A DNA stretch of 10,321 nt, taken from Flavobacteriales bacterium (GTDB taxonomy: Bacteria > Bacteroidota > Bacteroidia > Flavobacteriales > UA16). Below are positions 7,149-10,321 of this stretch, piece after piece. The position numbers and the translations under genes are program-made. Where the stretch lies: contig NYTZ01000055.1 of NCBI GenBank assembly GCA_002683735.1, positions 1 through 10,321 on the forward strand, read 5' to 3'. The notes below the pieces were generated by a model. The model made no database searches and had not been told where the DNA came from. It was given only the letters and a program-made list of their open reading frames with translations. The stretch's first letter is position 1. Each line of letters opens with the position of its first letter.

Positions 7149-7468
7149 ATGAAGAGTGGAGGTGAAGCATTCGATGTGCTGGCCAGCTTGCTGGAGGGTG
7201 ATGGGTCACGCAGGGCAAGCTTTTTGGCCACCGCTGCCTCAAGGTGAGGGGAAAGGCCTTTTTGGTAGGCTTCGAGGCGGACCTCGTTTTCAAGCTGGGG
7301 CAAGAGGAGATGGCCCCTTGGCTGGCCGACCAAGAATACTTCAATGGCTTCGACCTTTCGGGCAAAGGGCGCCCTATGAAGGATTGGTTGCAGACGCCGA
7401 TGGCCCATTGGGACCACTTCTGGCTCTGGGCGGAAGCGTCGATGGCCTTTGCCATGGAAACCGCCTGA
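7149..7468 (+). pseudogene. TfoX/Sxy N-terminal-domain-like small protein, broken by a -1 frameshift
   Basis: From ATG 7149 one frame reads MKSGGEAFDVLASLLEGDG; from about 7205 the frame two bases on continues VTQGKLFGHRCLKV and so on to TGA 7466-7468. Adding one G to the GGG at 7203-7205 joins them into a 106-residue protein. The joined sequence has the layout of small TfoX_N/YjbR-like proteins: 'GKLFG', 'GKAFL', 'VFKLG', then 'DLSGKGRPMKDWLQ' and a final helix 'WAEASMAFA'. The C-terminal frame has a stop (7199-7201) just upstream, so the homologous GKLFG segment is reachable only across the shift. Family members include competence regulators, but most small ones have no known function. Either the gene is broken or the assembly lacks a G in a short homopolymer. 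It is divergent from susC, and its stop abuts that of the next gene. Confidence 0.6.
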
Positions 7469-8074
7469 TCAGAACATCCAGCGGTGCCCTGCCGTGATCA
7501 AGTGAAGGGATTGGAGGGAAGCTCCATTCCAGCGATCCCGGAACGCTGCATCGGTGAGCCCTTTGCGCATCTCGGGAAACAGTTCCTGCAGTCCCAGCAT
7601 GGAGATTTCAAAGGAGAACACCCACTCGGAGCACTTCAGGTCTGCGGGCGTCTTTCCCTGGCGGGCCAGCCTGCGCTGTTTTCGTTCACTGAGGTCGCGG
7701 TTGCACCGATCTGTCGGCACGCCGGTCTGCAGGTAGCCGTGGAGGGGAAATACCCGAATTCCGGTGGACACGCTCCATCCGGAGTCCCACTTTTTGCCTC
7801 CACCGACCTTGGCGGTCAGAATTGAGGGGAAGGCCAGTCCCCCTTGCACTTCTAAAAAGCCGCGGCGGGAGATGAAGCGGCGTCCTCCAACCAAAACAGA
7901 GGTCCCTGGGAATACGGCCTCGGTATCCGAGAGCAAACCTGTGAGGTTGGCCAGCCCCCAATTCGACTCGATGTAGCTCTCGGAGTGTCCCACCTCTTGC
8001 GCGGTGGTGATCATGCACGAGGTCAGGATGCCTAGGAAAACCAGGCTGAATCGCAGTGGACGGGTGCAGATCAT
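7469..8074 (-). CDS. Small secreted or outer-membrane beta-barrel-like protein of unknown function
   Basis: The 201-residue product matches no family I recognise. It begins MICTRPLRFSLVFLGILTSC with a basic start and hydrophobic core, and signal peptidase I could cut after TTAQ (residue 26). LTSC at 17-20 could alternatively be a lipobox. The mature part alternates glycine- and aromatic-rich strands (for example FLEVQGGLAF, GWSVSTGIRVF, LHGYLQTGV) and ends in Phe (HLITAGHRWMF), as outer-membrane barrels often do. A very basic loop (residues 124-148) is bracketed by two cysteines, Cys124 and Cys148, which could form a disulfide. The ATG at 8072-8074 is preferred over one at 8108-8110 because it puts the arginines directly before the hydrophobic core. 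It lies 51 nt downstream of the acylase stop on the same strand, so the two may be co-transcribed. Its stop directly abuts that of the TfoX-like gene. Confidence 0.7.
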   Translation of the reverse strand: MICTRPLRFSLVFLGILTSCMITTAQEVGHSESYIESNWGLANLTGLLSDTEAVFPGTSVLVGGRRFISRRGFLEVQGGLAFPSILTAKVGGGKKWDSGWSVSTGIRVFPLHGYLQTGVPTDRCNRDLSERKQRRLARQGKTPADLKCSEWVFSFEISMLGLQELFPEMRKGLTDAAFRDRWNGASLQSLHLITAGHRWMF

Positions 8075-8125
8075 GAGACTAAAATAGACGTGCTCTGGGT
8101 TGATGTGCATTGCCTTATGCTATTG

Positions 8126-10321
8126 TCAGCGTTGGGCTTGCGGGCGCAGGGCAGCGACGGCCGTAGTGTGGGCCTCGATGTCGGTGCGGTCCATTCGCAT
8201 CTTCCGGAACTGGCCGGTGTGGTAGAGCGGTGCTTGGTTATCGTAAAATGGACTGAAGACATTGCCCGATTGCCCGGTGGGCAGAATGCTCTCGGCGTCG
8301 TCCACATCGGCAAAGTCGATGCCGATTCGCTTGGACGGGCCGGAAAAGACGGTGTAGTCCACGTCTCGCTTCAGTTTGAACTCGTACTTGCACAGGGCGT
8401 CCTTTGCGGCCGGCAAGCCGTAGGGGCCGATGTTGAGCCACGCGCCGAGTACAGGCACATCCGTCATGGCGTGCTTGTGGGTGGTCACGTGGAGCCGGTT
8501 GTAGCGCCATCCCGCTGGGTCTGGGCCAAGGGTGGCCACCAAGTCCTCGTAAGCGAGTCGGAAAGCTTGCGAGACGGCGTCCGTCGCGGACTCCGTGCTT
8601 TTTGTTCCGACGTTGTCCCACCAGGGAGAATCGGGGTTGGCGAGGAGGCGGGGGAAGCTGTTCTCGCTGATGATGGTCCGGTGCCAGGTCTCGAATTTAT
8701 CGGCGGCGGTCCCATCGGGTGCAGCGGCCTCGAATTCGTCCAGCATGGCGGCCTCGATCGTGCGGTACATCCAGCGGTAATAAAGGGTGGGGGCGGTGTC
8801 GTCTTCAAGGTGTGCGCCATCCCACCCACGAAGGCCTTCTGCTGTAGTGGTCATGGCCTCATTCAATCCCGCGCCGTCCAACAGATCTAGAAGCAGGTCG
8901 CAGTTCTTTTCGTATACCGGAGAATGGTGGTCGAGTTGCAAGGCTTGGGCTTCGGCTAGGGTCCAGTCGTCCTTGGCGGACAGGGCCTCCACGATGCCGG
9001 CACCGCGGGTGTTGCCGGAGTAGTAGTGGCCGGGGTAGTGTCGTCCGGCGACGCTGTCCGGTGCGTTGTTGGCCGAGTAGACATACCCACATTCCGGGTT
9101 GACTGAATGGGGGTTCAAGGCGAAGGGATGCCACCCTTGGGGGTCGTTGGCTGGATCGGTGCCGTCGATGGCGGATTTGGTGTCCACGTCGTCGGGGCGG
9201 ACGGGGAGTTTGGCACAGGCCCACCAGGCGATGTTGCCTGCCGAGTCGCCGTACATCACGTTGATGCCCGGTGCGTGCATGATGGACGCCGCCGCTTCGA
9301 ATTCGCCCATGTCCTTCGCCCGTGAAAACCCGTGGAAGGCCTCGTGAATTCGGTTTTCCGGGTATTGGGTGAACGTCCACCACATGGCCACCGAGTCTTC
9401 GATGAGCGGGCCATGGTGGGTCTCGCGGAGGGCAAAGGTCACCGGCTCACCGCCGGCCACTTCGATGGTCTCGGTGCGCACCTCGAGGTTGCGCCACTTG
9501 CCACCGTGGAGGTAGCGGTCCCCGTCGAGCGTCTCCCGGTAGAGGTCGATGTCGTCGTTGACAAACATGGTGATGCCCCACGTGTGATGTCGGGTGTGCC
9601 CGATGGCGGGGAAGGGAAGGCCGGCGAGGTGGTTGCCGTAATACTCGACTTCGGGACAGACGATGTGGGCCTCGTACCAGACCGAAGGCTGGGCGTAGGC
9701 CATGTGAGCGTCGTTGCAGAAGAGCACTTTGCCGGAGGCGGTCTTGTCTTCGCCGATGACCCATGCGTTGGAGCCGAGCCATTGGGGTACGGGCCGCTCT
9801 TCATCTAGGGCATGGACCCGCGCCGCGATGCCCGAAATGTCAGACGAAGGCTGGGACCCCAAGGATGCCGTGATGGGCGTGACCGACATCAAGGAGTCCC
9901 ATTGCTGGGAAGCGGGGGATTCGGTGACGGGGATCTTGGTGAATCCGTCCACACCGGTGGCGAGGTCGGCGAGGTACGCCGGTCCTAGGTGCTGTTTCAT
10001 CCAGTCGAGAATGGGCTCGGTCTTGAGGTGGATGGCAAACGAATACGCCATGAATCCCGTGGCACAGTACACGTCATGGGTGTCGAAGGGCTCAGGGTCC
10101 ATTCCGATCAGTTCGTATTCCAGCGGGGTTTGTCCCTCTTTGATGAAGCGGTTGACCCCGGCGAGGTAGGCGGCCATGCCTTCTTGGATGCGTGAGGGGC
10201 CCTGCGTCAGGAATTCCTGGGTTACCCGGTCCGCAGCCTCCCGCATTCCCAAGGTCCGCAAGTATTGGTCGTTGGCGACCATGCCCTCACCCAGCAGTGC
10301 GGACAATTCGCCCGCACCCGC
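8126..10321 (-). CDS. Penicillin-acylase-family (S45) Ntn-hydrolase, N-terminus missing
   Basis: S45 enzymes are exported amidases that cleave themselves into two chains and hydrolyse acyl-amide bonds in substrates such as penicillins or acyl-homoserine lactones. The frame runs off the window edge, so 731 residues are visible and the signal peptide is missing. The first part (about 183 residues) is alpha chain and spacer. The beta chain should begin at Ser in GSNAWVIG (codon 9770-9772) and run 548 residues, close to the usual length. Counting that Ser as B1, there is His at B23 (NDAHM), Met at B69 in TWGITMF, Asn at B235 in the ANN motif (9065-9073) and Arg at B256. These fall at or near the nucleophile, substrate-contact, oxyanion-hole and arginine positions of E. 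coli penicillin acylase. The C-terminus has the family's FSPFYDNQAPLYHTGQFRKM. The family is certain; the substrate is not predictable. A 51-nt gap leads to the next gene. Confidence 0.93.
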   Translation of the reverse strand, partial: AGAGELSALLGEGMVANDQYLRTLGMREAADRVTQEFLTQGPSRIQEGMAAYLAGVNRFIKEGQTPLEYELIGMDPEPFDTHDVYCATGFMAYSFAIHLKTEPILDWMKQHLGPAYLADLATGVDGFTKIPVTESPASQQWDSLMSVTPITASLGSQPSSDISGIAARVHALDEERPVPQWLGSNAWVIGEDKTASGKVLFCNDAHMAYAQPSVWYEAHIVCPEVEYYGNHLAGLPFPAIGHTRHHTWGITMFVNDDIDLYRETLDGDRYLHGGKWRNLEVRTETIEVAGGEPVTFALRETHHGPLIEDSVAMWWTFTQYPENRIHEAFHGFSRAKDMGEFEAAASIMHAPGINVMYGDSAGNIAWWACAKLPVRPDDVDTKSAIDGTDPANDPQGWHPFALNPHSVNPECGYVYSANNAPDSVAGRHYPGHYYSGNTRGAGIVEALSAKDDWTLAEAQALQLDHHSPVYEKNCDLLLDLLDGAGLNEAMTTTAEGLRGWDGAHLEDDTAPTLYYRWMYRTIEAAMLDEFEAAAPDGTAADKFETWHRTIISENSFPRLLANPDSPWWDNVGTKSTESATDAVSQAFRLAYEDLVATLGPDPAGWRYNRLHVTTHKHAMTDVPVLGAWLNIGPYGLPAAKDALCKYEFKLKRDVDYTVFSGPSKRIGIDFADVDDAESILPTGQSGNVFSPFYDNQAPLYHTGQFRKMRMDRTDIEAHTTAVAALRPQAQR
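9770..9775 (-). other. Predicted autoproteolytic Gly-Ser site of the S45 acylase
   Basis: The two codons encode Gly (9773-9775) and Ser (9770-9772) in the context WLGSNAWVIG. In S45 enzymes the precursor cuts itself before this Ser, and the freed amino-terminal Ser becomes both nucleophile and base. All residues next to it agree with the family, so the protein should be able to mature. Confidence 0.85.

Noticed and set aside
7199..7211. Programmed -1 ribosomal frameshift joining the two halves of the TfoX-like gene.
   Set aside because: There is no X XXY YYZ slippery heptamer and no evident downstream stem; a one-base deletion or sequencing error is simpler.
7040..7455. Two minus-strand frames of 113-125 codons across the region between susC and the small OMP-like gene.
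   Set aside because: They lie opposite the TfoX-like sequence, which shows recognisable motifs; their translations are Pro/Ser/Leu-rich without domain features.
8090..8890. A 266-codon plus-strand frame opposite the 3' end of the acylase.
   Set aside because: The minus strand encodes conserved S45 C-terminal motifs throughout; the plus-strand frame is a shadow.

Overview
The window looks like a GC-rich member of the Bacteroidota, probably an aquatic or marine lineage. The evidence is a C-terminal type A sorting domain of the type IX secretion system, a SusC/SusD pair, lipoproteins with Bacteroidota-type lipoboxes, and few Shine-Dalgarno sequences. The taxonomic placement is inferred from gene content only.

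Positions 1-402 (+) are the 3' end of a secreted protein. It carries what looks like the tail of a carbohydrate-binding module (CBM6-like) followed by a T9SS sorting domain. A perfect 14-bp hairpin at 437-473 separates it from the convergent minus-strand cluster. Positions 492-6949 (-) hold a compact three-gene polysaccharide-uptake cluster, read in the order SusC-like TonB-dependent receptor, SusD-like lipoprotein, then a lipoprotein made of two copies of a PKD domain plus an unrecognised module. The gaps are 10 and 37 nt, so it should be one operon. The three proteins would form an outer-membrane glycan capture and import complex. The truncated CBM protein could be the secreted enzyme that feeds it, but the substrate cannot be read from this window.

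Upstream of susC (6946-7148) there is a 10-codon leader ORF with a strong Shine-Dalgarno sequence, whose stop overlaps the susC start, and a perfect 15-bp palindrome that could be an operator. Divergent from susC, at 7149-7468 (+), is a small TfoX/Sxy-N-terminal-like gene broken by one missing G. Its stop abuts the stop of a convergent small secreted or outer-membrane protein (7469-8074, -).

Positions 8126-10321 (-) encode most of a penicillin-acylase-family (S45) N-terminal nucleophile hydrolase, cut at its N-terminus by the window edge. It has a recognisable self-cleavage site and catalytic residues, and the small OMP-like gene lies just downstream of it. Every stretch longer than 300 bases is accounted for by a gene or a broken gene. 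No tRNA, rRNA, CRISPR array or insertion sequence was seen.
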